A model generated the notes under the pieces. The model had not been told where the DNA came from, did not search any database, and worked only from the letters and a program-made list of their open reading frames with translations. A DNA stretch of 64,000 bases from Asterias amurensis (taxonomy: Eukaryota; Echinodermata; Asteroidea; Forcipulatida; Asteriidae), in contig NC_092650.1 of assembly GCF_032118995.1 (NCBI RefSeq), forward strand, positions 23,074,001-23,138,000, written 5' to 3'. Shown here piece by piece: positions 1-15,000 of the stretch. The position numbers and the translations under genes were made by a program. How positions within the stretch are numbered: the stretch's first letter is position 1; the number at the start of each line of letters is the position of its first letter.

Positions 1-1198
1 TCACTCAGTCAGCAAATTATCGAGGTATGTTGTTATTATAAAATTCTGGTAAGTTTCCAACTCAAATTAACTACACAACCGTACGAAACTCAATGGGAAA
101 CTACACAACCATACATATGTCAATGGAAAACTACACAACCATACACAAGTCAACGGGAAACTACACAACCATACACAAGTCAATGGGACACTTCACGACC
201 ATACACAAGTCAATGGGAAACTACACAACCATACACAAGTCATTCGGAAACTACATAACCATACACAAGTCAATGGGAAACTACACAACCATACACAAGA
301 CAATGGGAAACTACACAACCATACACAAGTCAATGGGAAACTACACAACCATACACAAGTCAATGGGAAACTACACAACCATACACAAGTCAATGGGAAT
401 CTACACAACCATACACAAGTCAACGGGAAACTACACAACCATACACAAATCAATTGGAAACTACACAACCATACACAAGTCAATGGGAAACTACACAACC
501 ATACACAAGTCAATGGGAAACAACACAACCATACACAAGTCAATGGGAAACTACACAACCATACACAAGTCAATGGGAAACTACACAACCATACACAAGT
601 CAACGGGAAACTACACAGCCATACACAAGTCAACGGGAAACTACACAACCATACACAAGTCAACGGGAAACTACACAGCCATACACAAGTCAATGGGAAA
701 CTTCACAACCATACACAAGTCAACGGGAAACTACACAACCATACACAAGTCAATGGGAAACTACACAACCATACAAAAGTCAACGGGAAATTACACAACC
801 ATACACAAGTCAAAGGGAAACTACACAACCATACACAAGTCAATGGGACACTTCACAACCATACACAAGTCAATGGGAAACTACACAACCATACACAAGT
901 CAATGGGAAACTACACAACCATACACAAGTCAATGGGAAACTACACAACCAAACACAAGTCAATGGGAAACTACACAACCATACACAAGTCAATGGGAAA
1001 CTACACAACCAAACACAAGTCAATGGGAAACTACACAACCATACACAAGTCAACGGGAAACTACACAACCATACACAAGTCAATGGCAAGCTACACAACC
1101 ATACACAAGTCAATGGGAAACTACACAACCATACTCAAGTCAATGGGAAACTCCACAACTATACACAAGTCAATGGGGCACTTCACAACCATACACAT

Positions 1199-1349
1199 GT
1201 CAGAGAGAGACGATTGCTAAAACCATCACCAAGATAATGGATTGGCATCAGTTTAGTTTTTACTCAGTCAGCAAATTATCGAGGTATGTTTTTATTATAA
1301 AATTATGGTAAGTGTCCAACTCAAATTAACTACACAACCGTACGCAACT
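1199..1349 (+). repeat. Cassette that punctuates the satellite (first full copy)
   Basis: A ~150-bp non-30-mer block starting GTCAGAGAGAGACGATTGC and ending just before the next CAATGGG unit. Further full copies start at 1708, 4197, 5306, 8251, 9774, 10582, 11090, 12768, 15713, 17236, 18044 and 18552, and the tail of another occupies 1-91. Copies differ by few bases. Two subtypes exist: GACAATTGGTAAAAAC with TGTTGTTATTATAAAATTC at 8251 and 15713, and GACGATTGCTAAAACC with TGTTTTTATTATAAAATTA elsewhere. The partial copy at 1-91 has the first subtype's tail. Spacing between successive starts is 509, 2489, 1109, 2945, 1523, 808, 508, 1678, 2945, 1523, 808 and 508 bp. Each copy contains two splice-donor-like strings, GAGGTATGT and TGGTAAGT. 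It was probably captured once and spread by unequal exchange. Confidence 0.92.
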
Positions 1350-4300
1350 CAATGGGAAACTACACAACCATACACATGTCAATGGGAAACTACCCAACCA
1401 TACACAAGTCAATGGGAAACTACACAACCATACACAAGTCAATGGGAAACTACACAACCATACACAAGTCAATGGGAAACTACACAACCATACACAAGTC
1501 AATGGGAAACTACACAACCAAACACAAGTCAATGGGAAACTACACAACCATACACAAGTCAACGGGAAACTACACAACCATACACAAGTCAATGGGAAGC
1601 TACACAACCATACACAAGTCAATGGGAAACTACACAACCATACTCAAGTCAATGGGAAACTCCACAACTATACACAAGTCAATGGGGCACTTCACAACCA
1701 TACACATGTCAGAGAGAGACGATTGCTAAAACCATCACCAAGATAATGGATTGGCATCAGTTTAGTTTTTACTCAGTCAGCAAATTATCGAGGTATGTTT
1801 TTATTATAAAATTATGGTAAGTGTCCAACTCAAATTAACTACACAACCGTACGCAACTCAATGGGAAACTACACAACCATACACATGTCAATGGGAAACT
1901 ACCCAACCATACACAAGTCAATGGGAAACTACACAACCATACACAAGTCAATGGGAAACTACACAACCATACACAAGTCAATGGGAAACTACACAACCAT
2001 ACACAAGTCAATGGGAAACTACACAACCATACACAAGTCAACGGGAAACTACACAACCATACACAAGTCAATGGGAAACTACACAACCATACACAAGTCA
2101 ATGGGAAACTACACAACCATACACAAGTCAATGGGAAACTACACAACCATACACAAGTCACTGGGAAACTACACAACCATACACAAGTCAATGGGAAACT
2201 ACACAACCATACACAAGTCAACGGGAAACTACACAACCATACACAAGTCAACGGGAAACTACACAACCATACACAAGTCAACGGGAAACTACACAGCCAT
2301 ACACAAGTCAATGGGAAACTACACAACCATACACAAGTCAATGGGAAACTACACAACCATACACAAGTCAATGGGAAACTACACAACCATACACAAGTCA
2401 ATGGGAAACTACACAACCATACACAAGTCAACGGGAAACTACACAACCATACACAATGCAATGGGAAACTACACAACCATACACAATGCAATGGGAAACT
2501 ACACAACCATACACAAGTCAATGGGAAACTACACAACCATACACAAGTCAACGGGAAACTACACAACCATACACAAGTCAATGGGAAACAACACAACCAT
2601 ACACAAGTCAATGGGAAACTACACAACCATACACAAGTCAATGGGAAACTACACAACCATACACAAGTCAATGGGAAACTACACAACCGTACACAAGTCA
2701 ATGGGAAACTGCACAACCATACACAAGTCAATGGGAAACTACACAACCATACACAAGTCAACGGGAAACTACACAACCATACACAAGTCAATGGGAAACT
2801 ACACAACCATACAAAAGTCAACGGGAAATTACACAACCATACACAAGTCAAAGGGAAACTACACAACCATACACAAGTCAATGGGACACTTCACAACCAA
2901 ACACAAGTCAATGGGAAACTACACAACCATACACAAGTCAATGGGAAATTACACAACCATACACAATGCAATGGGGAACTACACAACCATACACAAGTCA
3001 ATGGGAAACTACACAACCATACACAAGTCAATGGGAAATTACACAACCATACACAAGTCAATGGGACACTTCACAACCATACACATGTCAATAGGAAACT
3101 ACACAACCATACACAAGTCAATGGGACACTTCACGACCGTACAGAAGTCAATGGGAAACTACACAACCATACACAAGTCAATGGGAAACTACACAACCAT
3201 ACACAATGCAATGGGAAACTACACAACCATACACAAGTCATTCGGAAACTACATAACCATACACAAGTCAATGGGAAACTACACAACCATACACAAGACA
3301 ATGGGAAACTACACAACCATACACAAGTCAATGGGAAACTACACAACCATACACAAGTCAATGGGAAACTACACAACCATACACAAGTCAATGGGAATCT
3401 ACACAACCATACACAAGTCAACGGGAAACTACACAACCATACACAAATCAATTGGAAACTACACAACCATACACAAGTCAATGGGAAACTACACAACCAT
3501 ACACAAGTCAATGGGAAACAACACAACCATACACAAGTCAGTGGGAAACTACACAACCATACACAAGTCAATGGGAAACTACACAACCATACACAAGTCA
3601 ACGGGAAACTACACAACCATACACAAGTCAACGGGAAACTACACAACCATACACAAGTCAACGGGAAACTACACAGCCATACACAAGTCAATGGGAAACT
3701 TCACAACCATACACAAGTCAACGGGAAACTACACAACCATACACAAGTCAATGGGAAACTACACAACCATACAAAAGTCAACGGGAAATTACACAACCAT
3801 ACACAAGTCAAAGGGAAACTACACAACCATACACAAGTCAATGGGACACTTCACAACCATACACAAGTCAATGGGAAACTACACAACCATACACAAGTCA
3901 ATGGGAAACTACACAACCATACACAAGTCAATGGGAAACTACACAACCATACACAAGTCAATGGGAAACTACACAACCATACACAAGTCAATGGGAAACT
4001 ACACAACCAAACACAAGTCAATGGGAAACTACACAACCATACACAAGTCAACGGGAAACTACACAACCATACACAAGTCAATGGGAAGCTACACAACCAT
4101 ACACAAGTCAATGGGAAACTACACAACCAAACACAAGTCAATGGGAAACTCCACAACTATACACAAGTCAATGGGGCACTTCACAACCATACACATGTCA
4201 GAGAGAGACGATTGCTAAAACCATCACCAAGATAATGGATTGGCATCAGTTTAGTTTTTACTCAGTCAGCAAATTATCGAGGTATGTTTTTATTATAAAA

Positions 4301-4564
4301 TTATGGTAAGTGTCCAACTCAAATTAACTACACAACCGTACGCAACTCAATGGGAAACTACACAACCATACACATGTCAATGGGAAACTACACAACCATA
4401 CACAAGTCAATGGGAAACTACACAACCATAAACAAGTCAATGGGAAACTACACAACCATACACAAGTCAATGGGAAACTACACAACCATACACAAGTCAA
4501 TGGGAAACTACACAACCATACACAAGTCAACGGGAAACTACACAACCATACACAAGTCAATGGG

Positions 4565-7500
4565 AAACTACACAACCATACACAAGTCAATGGGAAACTA
4601 CACAACCATACACAAGTCAATGGGAAACAACACAACCATACACAAGTCAGTGGGAAACTACACAACCATACACAAGTCAATGGGAAACTACACAACCATA
4701 CACAAGTCAACGGGAAACTACACAACCATACACAAGTCAACGGGAAACTACACAACCATACACAAGTCAACGGGAAACTACACAGCCATACACAAGTCAA
4801 TGGGAAACTTCACAACCATACACAAGTCAACGGGAAACTACACAACCATACACAAGTCAATGGGAAACTACACAACCATACAAAAGTCAACGGGAAATTA
4901 CACAACCATACACAAGTCAAAGGGAAACTACACAACCATACACAAGTCAATGGGACACTTCACAACCATACACAAGTCAATGGGAAACTACACAACCATA
5001 CACAAGTCAATGGGAAACTACACAACCATACACAAGTCAATGGGAAACTACACAACCATACACAAGTCAATGGGAAACTACACAACCATACACAAGTCAA
5101 TGGGAAACTACACAACCAAACACAAGTCAATGGGAAACTACACAACCATACACAAGTCAACGGGAAACTACACAACCATACACAAGTCAATGGGAAGCTA
5201 CACAACCATACACAAGTCAATGGGAAACTACACAACCAAACACAAGTCAATGGGAAACTCCACAACTATACACAAGTCAATGGGGCACTTCACAACCATA
5301 CACATGTCAGAGAGAGACGATTGCTAAAACCATCACCAAGATAATGGATTGGCATCAGTTTAGTTTTTACTCAGTCAGCAAATTATCGAGGTATGTTTTT
5401 ATTATAAAATTATGGTAAGTGTCCAACTCAAATTAACTACACAACCGTACGCAACTCAATGGGAAACTACACAACCATACACATGTCAATGGGAAACTAC
5501 ACAACCATACACAAGTCAATGGGAAACTACACAACCATAAACAAGTCAATGGGAAACTACACAACCATACACAAGTCAATGGGAAACTACACAACCATAC
5601 ACAAGTCAATGGGAAACTACACAACCATACACAAGTCAACGGGAAACTACACAACCATACACAAGTCAATGGGAAACTACACAACCATACACAAGTCAAT
5701 GGGAAACTACACAACCATACACAAGTCAATGGGAAACTACACAACCATACACAAGTCACTGGGAAACTACACAACCATACACAAGTCAATGGGAAACTAC
5801 ACAACCATACACAAGTCAACGGGAAACTACACAACCATACACAAGTCAACGGGAAACTACACAACCATACACAAGTCAACGGGAAACTACACAGCCATAC
5901 ACAAGTCAATGGGAAACTACACAACCATACACAAGTCAATGGGAAACTACACAACCATACACAAGTCAATGGGAAACTACACAACCATACACAAGTCAAT
6001 GGGAAACTACACAACCATACACAAGTCAACGGGAAACTACACAACCATACACAAGTCAATGGGAAACTACACAACCATACACAATGCAATGGGAAACTAC
6101 ACAACCATACACAAGTCAATGGGAAACTACACAACCATACACAAGTCAACGGGAAACTACACAACCATACACAAGTCAATGGGAAACAACACAACCATGC
6201 ACAAGTCAATGGGAAACTACACAACCATACACAAGTCAATGGGAAACTACACAACCATACACAAGTCAATGGGAAACTACACAACCGTACACAAGTCAAT
6301 GGGAAACTGCACAACCATACACAAGTCAATGGGAAACTACACAACCATACACAAGTCAACGGGAAACTACACAACCATACACAAGTCAATGGGAAACTAC
6401 ACAACCATACACAAGTCAATGGGAAATTACACAACCATACACAATGCAATGGGGAACTACACAACCATACACAAGTCAATGGGAAACTACACAACCATAC
6501 ACAAGTCAATGGGAAATTACACAACCATACACAAGTCAATGGGACACTTCACAACCATACACATGTCAATAGGAAACTACACAACCATACACATGTCAAT
6601 GGGAAACTACACAACCTTAATAATGCAATGGGAAACTACACAACCATACACAATGCAAAGGGAAACTACACAACCGTACACAAGTCAATGGAAAACTACA
6701 CAACCATACACAATGCAATGGGAAACTACACAACCATACACAATGCAATGGGAAACTACACAACCGTACACAAGTCAATGGAAACTACACAACCATACAC
6801 AAGTCAACGGGAAACTACACAACCATACACAAGTCAATGGAAAATAACACAACCATACACAAGTCAATGGGACACTACACAATCATACACAAGTCAATGG
6901 GAAACTACACAACCACACACAAGTCAATGGGAAACTACACAACCATACACAATGCAATGGGAAACTATATACACAACCATACACAAGTCAATGGGAAACT
7001 ACACAACCATACACAAGTCAATGGGACACTTCACAACCATACACAAGTCAATGGGAAACTACACAACCATACACAAGTCAATGGGAAACTACACAACCAT
7101 ACACAATGCAATGGGAAACTACACAACCATACACAAGTCATTCGGAAACTACACAACCATACACAAGTCAATGGGAAACTACACAACCATACACAAGACA
7201 ATGGGAAACTACACAACCATACACAAGTCAATGGGAAACTACACAACCATACACAAGTCAATGGGAAACTACACAACCACACACAAGTCAATGGGAAACT
7301 ACACAACCATACACAAGTCAACGGGAAACTACACAACCATACACAAATCAATGGGAAACTACACAACCATACACAAGTCAATGGGAAACTACACAACCAT
7401 ACACAAGTCAATGGGAAACTACACAACCATACACAAGTCAATGGGAAACTACACAACCATACACAAGTCAATGGGAAACTACACAACCATACACAAGTCA

Positions 7501-10500
7501 ACGGGAAACTACACAACCATACACAAGTCAATGGGAAACTACACAACCATACACAAGTCAACGGGAAATTACACAACCATACACAAGTCAAAGGGAAACT
7601 ACACAACCATACACAAGTCAATGGGACACTTCACAACCATACACAAGTCAATGGGAAACTACACAACCATACACAAGTCAATGGGAAATTACATAACCAT
7701 ACACAATGCAATGGGAAACTACACAACCATACACAAGTTAATGGGAAACTACACAACCATACACAAGTCAATGGGAAATTACACAACCATACACAAGTCA
7801 ATGGGACACTTCACAACCATACACATGTCAATAGGAAACTACACAACCATACACATGTCAATGGGAAACTACACAACCATACACAATGCAATGGGAAACT
7901 ACACAACCATACACAATGCAATGGGAAACTACACAACCGTACACAAGTCAATGGGAAATTACACAACCATACACAAGTCAACGGGAAACTACACAACCAT
8001 ACACAAGTCAATGGAAAATTACACAACCATACACAAGTCAATGGGACACTTCACAATCATACACAAGTCAATGGGAAACTACACAACCACACACAAGTCA
8101 ATGGGAAACTACACAACCATACACAATGCAACGGGAATCTATATACACAACCATACACAAGTCAATGGGAAACTACACAACCATACACAAGTCAATGGGA
8201 AACTCCACAACCATACACAAGTCAATGGGACACTTCACAACCATACACATGTCAGAGAGAGACAATTGGTAAAAACATCACCAAGATAATGGATTGGCAT
8301 CAGTTTAGTTTCACTCAGTCAGCAAATTACCGAGGTATGTTGTTATTATAAAATTCTGGTAAGTTTCCAACTCAAATTAACTACACAACCGTACGAAACT
8401 CAATGGGAAACTACACAACCATACACATGTCAATGGAAAACTACACAACCATACACAAGTCAACTACACAACCATACACAAGTCAATGGGAAACTACACA
8501 ACCATACACAAGTCAACGGGAAACTACACAGCCATACACAAGTCAACGGGAAACTACACAACCATACACAAGTCAACGGGAAACTACACAGCCATACACA
8601 AGTCAATGGGAAACTACACAACCATACACAAGTCAATGGGAAACTATACAACCATACACAAGTCAATGGGAAACTACACAACCATACACAAGTCAATGGG
8701 AAACTACACAACCATACACAAGTCAATGGGAAACTACACAACCATACACACCTCAATGGGAAACTACACAACCATACACAAGTCAATGGGAAACTACACA
8801 ACCATACACAAGTCAATGGGAAACTACACAAGCATACACAAGTCAATGGGAAACTACACAACCATACACACGTCAGTGGGAAACTACACAACCATACACA
8901 AGTCAATTGGAAACTACACAACCATACACAAGTCAATGGGAAACTACACAACCATACACATTGCAATGGGAAACTACACAACCATACACAAGTCAATGGG
9001 AAACTACACAACCATACACAAGTCAATGGGAAACTACACAACCATTATCACAAGTCAATGGGAAACTACACAACCATACACAAGTCAATGGGAAACTACA
9101 CAACCATAAACAAGTCAATGGGAAACTACACAACCATACACAAGTCAATGGGAAACTACACAACCATACACAAGTCAACGGGACACTACACAACCATACA
9201 CAAATCAATGGGAAACTACACAACCATACACAAATCATTGGGAAACTACACAACCATACACAAGTCAATGGGAAACTACACAACCATACACAAGTCAATG
9301 GGAAACTACACAACCATACACAAGTCAATGGGAAACTACACAACCATACACAAGTCAATGGGAAACTACACAACCATACACAAGTCAATGAGAAACTACA
9401 CAACCATACACAAGTCAATGGGAAACTACACAACCATACACAAGTCAATGGGAAACTACACAACTATACACAAGTCAATGGGAAACTACACAACCATACA
9501 CAAGTCAATGGGAAACTACACAACCATACACAAGTCAATGGGAAACTACACAACCATACACAAGTCAATGGGAAACTAAACAACCAAACACAAGTCAATG
9601 GGAAACTACACAACCATACACAAGTCAACGGGAAACTACACAACCATACACAATGCAACGGGAAGCTACACAACCATACACAAGTCAATAGGAAACTACA
9701 CAACCATACACAAGTCAATGGGAAACTCCACAACTGTACACAAGTCAATGGGACACTTCACAACCATACACATGTCAGAGAGAGACGATTGCTAAAACCA
9801 TCACCAAGATAATGGATTGGCATCAGTTTAGTTTTACTCAGTCAGCAAATTATCGAGGTATGTTTTTATTATAAAATTATGGTAAGTGTCCAACTCAAAT
9901 TAACTACACAACCGTACGCAACTCAATGGGAAACTACACAACCATACACAAGTCAATGGGAAACTACACAACCATACACAAGTCAATGGGAAACTACACA
10001 ACCATACACAAGTCAATGGGAAACTACACAACCATACACAAGTCAATGGGAAACTACACAACCATACACAAGTCAATGGGAAACTACACAACCATACACA
10101 AGTCAATGGGAAACTACACAACCATACACAAGTCAATGGGAAACTACACAACCATACACAAGTCAATGGGAAACTACACAACCATACACAAGTCAATGAG
10201 AAACTACACAACCATACACAAGTCAATGGGAAACTACACAACCATACACAAGTCAATGGGAAACTACACAACTATACACAAGTCAATGGGAAACTACACA
10301 ACCATACACAAGTCAATGGGAAACTACACAACCATACACAAGTCAATGGGAAACTACACAACCATACACAAATCAATGGGAAACTAAACAACCAAACACA
10401 AGTCAATGGGAAACTACACAACCATACACAAGTCAACGGGAAACTACACAATCATACACAATGCAACGGGAAGCTACACAACCATACACAAGTCAATAGG

Positions 10501-11330
10501 AAACTACACAACCATACACAAGTCAATGGGAAACTCCACAACTATACACAAGTCAATGGGACACTTCACAACCATACACATGTCAGAGAGAGACGATTGC
10601 TAAAACCATCACCAAGATAATGGATTGGCATCAGTTTAGTTTTACTCAGTCAGCAAATTATCGAGGTATGTTTTTATTATAAAATTATGGTAAGTGTCCA
10701 ACTCAAATTAACTACACAACCGTACGCAACTCAATGGGAAACTACACAACCATACACATGTCAATGGGAAACTACACAACCATACACAAGTCAATGGGAA
10801 ACTACACAACCATACACAAGTCAATGGGAAACTACACAACCATACACAAGTCAATGGGAAACTACACAACCATACACAAGTCAATGGGAAACTACACAAC
10901 CATACACAAGTCAACGGGAAACTACACAACCATACACAAATCAATGGGAAACTACACAACCATACACAAGTCAATGGGAAACTACACAACCATACACAAG
11001 TCAATGGGAAACTACACAACCATACACAAGTCAATGGGAAACTCCACAACTATACACAAGTCAATGGGACACTTCACAACCATACACATGTCAGAGAGAG
11101 ACGATTGCTAAAACCATCACCAAGATAATGGATTGGCATCAGTTTAGTTTTACTCAGTCAGCAAATTATCGAGGTATGTTTTTATTATAAAATTATGGTA
11201 AGTGTCCAACTCAAATTAAATACACAACCGTACGCAACTCAATGGGAAACTACACAACCATACACATGTCAATGGGAAACTACACAACCATACACAAGTC
11301 AATGGGCAACTACACAACCATACACAAGTC
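4565..11330. repeat. Large tandem duplication, copy 1
   Basis: This ~6.77-kb stretch is repeated almost base for base 7,462 bp further on. It carries cassettes at 5306, 8251, 9774, 10582 and 11090, with the variant units between them in the same order as in copy 2. The left edge is fuzzy because both sides are 30-bp units: matching decays leftwards below about 4,620 and is lost by 4,350. The right edge lies at about 11,330, where copy 1 has AACGGGAAAC and copy 2 has AATGGGAAAC. Confidence 0.9.
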
Positions 11331-12026
11331 AACGGGAAACTACACAACCATACACAAGTCAATGGGAAACTACACAACCATACAAAAGTCAACGGGAAAT
11401 TACACAACCATACACAAGTCAAAGGGAAACTACACAACCATACACAAGTCAATGGGACACTTCACAACCAAACACAAGTCAATGGGAAACTACACAACCA
11501 TACACAAGTCAATGGGAAATTACACAACCATACACAATGCAATGGGGAACTACACAACCATACACAAGTCAATGGGAAACTACACAACCATACACAAGTC
11601 AATGGGAAATTACACAACCATACACAAGTCAATGGGACACTTCACAACCATACACATGTCAATAGGAAACTACACAACCATACACAAGTCAATGGGACAC
11701 TTCACGACCGTACAGAAGTCAATGGGAAACTACACAACCATACACAAGTCAATGGGAAACTACACAACCATACACAATGCAATGGGAAACTACACAACCA
11801 TACACAAGTCATTCGGAAACTACATAACCATACACAAGTCAATGGGAAACTACACAACCATACACAAGACAATGGGAAACTACACAACCATACACAAGTC
11901 AATGGGAAACTTCACAACCATACACAAGTCAATGGGAAACTACACAACCATACACAAGTCAATGGGAATCTACACAACCATACACAAGTCAACGGGAAAC
12001 TACACAACCATACACAAATCAATTGG

Positions 12027-15000
12027 AAACTACACAACCATACACAAGTCAATGGGAAACTACACAACCATACACAAGTCAATGGGAAACAACACAACCA
12101 TACACAAGTCAGTGGGAAACTACACAACCATACACAAGTCAATGGGAAACTACACAACCATACACAAGTCAACGGGAAACTACACAGCCATACACAAGTC
12201 AACGGGAAACTACACAACCATACACAAGTCAACGGGAAACTACACAGCCATACACAAGTCAATGGGAAACTTCACAACCATACACAAGTCAACGGGAAAC
12301 TACACAACCATACACAAGTCAATGGGAAACTACACAACCATACAAAAGTCAACGGGAAATTACACAACCATACACAAGTCAAAGGGAAACTACACAACCA
12401 TACACAAGTCAATGGGACACTTCACAACCATACACAAGTCAATGGGAAACTACACAACCATACACAAGTCAATGGGAAACTACACAACCATACACAAGTC
12501 AATGGGAAACTACACAACCATACACAAGTCAATGGGAAACTACACAACCATACACAAGTCAATGGGAAACTACACAACCAAACACAAGTCAATGGGAAAC
12601 TACACAACCATACACAAGTCAACGGGAAACTACACAACCATACACAAGTCAATGGGAAGCTACACAACCATACACAAGTCAATGGGAAACTACACAACCA
12701 AACACAAGTCAATGGGAAACTCCACAACTATACACAAGTCAATGGGGCACTTCACAACCATACACATGTCAGAGAGAGACGATTGCTAAAACCATCACCA
12801 AGATAATGGATTGGCATCAGTTTAGTTTTTACTCAGTCAGCAAATTATCGAGGTATGTTTTTATTATAAAATTATGGTAAGTGTCCAACTCAAATTAACT
12901 ACACAACCGTACGCAACTCAATGGGAAACTACACAACCATACACATGTCAATGGGAAACTACACAACCATACACAAGTCAATGGGAAACTACACAACCAT
13001 ACACAAGTCAATGGGAAACTACACAACCATACACAAGTCAATGGGAAACTACACAACCATACACAAGTCAATGGGAAACTACACAACCATACACAAGTCA
13101 ACGGGAAACTACACAACCATACACAAGTCAATGGGAAACTACACAACCATACACAAGTCAATGGGAAACTACACAACCATACACAAGTCAATGGGAAACT
13201 ACACAACCATACACAAGTCACTGGGAAACTACACAACCATACACAAGTCAATGGGAAACTACACAACCATACACAAGTCAACGGGAAACTACACAACCAT
13301 ACACAAGTCAACGGGAAACTACACAACCATACACAAGTCAACGGGAAACTACACAGCCATACACAAGTCAATGGGAAACTACACAACCATACACAAGTCA
13401 ATGGGAAACTACACAACCATACACAAGTCAATGGGAAACTACACAACCATACACAAGTCAATGGGAAACTACACAACCATACACAAGTCAACGGGAAACT
13501 ACACAACCATACACAAGTCAATGGGAAACTACACAACCATACACAATGCAATGGGAAACTACACAACCATACACAAGTCAATGGGAAACTACACAACCAT
13601 ACACAAGTCAACGGGAAACTACACAACCATACACAAGTCAATGGGAAACAACACAACCATACACAAGTCAATGGGAAACTACACAACCATACACAAGTCA
13701 ATGGGAAACTACACAACCATACACAAGTCAATGGGAAACTACACAACCGTACACAAGTCAATGGGAAACTGCACAACCATACACAAGTCAATGGGAAACT
13801 ACACAACCATACACAAGTCAACGGGAAACTACACAACCATACACAAGTCAATGGGAAACTACACAACCATACACAAGTCAATGGGAAATTACACAACCAT
13901 ACACAATGCAATGGGGAACTACACAACCATACACAAGTCAATGGGAAACTACACAACCATACACAAGTCAATGGGAAATTACACAACCATACACAAGTCA
14001 ATGGGACACTTCACAACCATACACATGTCAATAGGAAACTACACAACCATACACATGTCAATGGGAAACTATACAACCTTAATAATGCAATGGGAAACTA
14101 CACAACCATACACAATGCAAAGGGAAACTACACAACCGTACACAAGTCAATGGGAAACTACACAACCATACACAATGCAATGGGAAACTACACAACCATA
14201 CACAATGCAATGGGAAACTACACAACCGTACACAAGTCAATGGAAACTACACAACCATACACAAGTCAACGGGAAACTACACAACCATACACAAGTCAAT
14301 GGAAAATTACACAACCATACACAAGTCAATGGGACACTACACAATCATACACAAGTCAATGGGAAACTACACAACCACACACAAGTCAATGGGAAACTAC
14401 ACAACCATACACAATGCAATGGGAAACTATATACACAACCATACACAAGTCAATGGGAAACTACACAACCATACACAAGTCAATGGGACACTTCACAACC
14501 ATACACAAGTCAATGGGAAACTACACAACCATACACAAGTCAATGGGAAACTACACAACCATACACAATGCAATGGGAAACTACACAACCATACACAAGT
14601 CATTCGGAAACTACACAACCATACACAAGTCAATGGGAAACTACACAACCATACACAAGACAATGGGAAACTACACAACCATACACAAGTCAATGGGAAA
14701 CTACACAACCATACACAAGTCAATGGGAAACTACACAACCACACACAAGTCAATGGGAAACTACACAACCATACACAAGTCAACGGGAAACTACACAACC
14801 ATACACAAATCAATGGGAAACTACACAACCATACACAAGTCAATGGGAAACTACACAACCATACACAAGTCAATGGGAAACTACACAACCATACACAAGT
14901 CAATGGGAAACTACACGACCATACACAAGTCAATGGGAAACTACACAACCATACACAAGTCAACGGGAAACTACACAACCATACACAAGTCAATGGGAAA

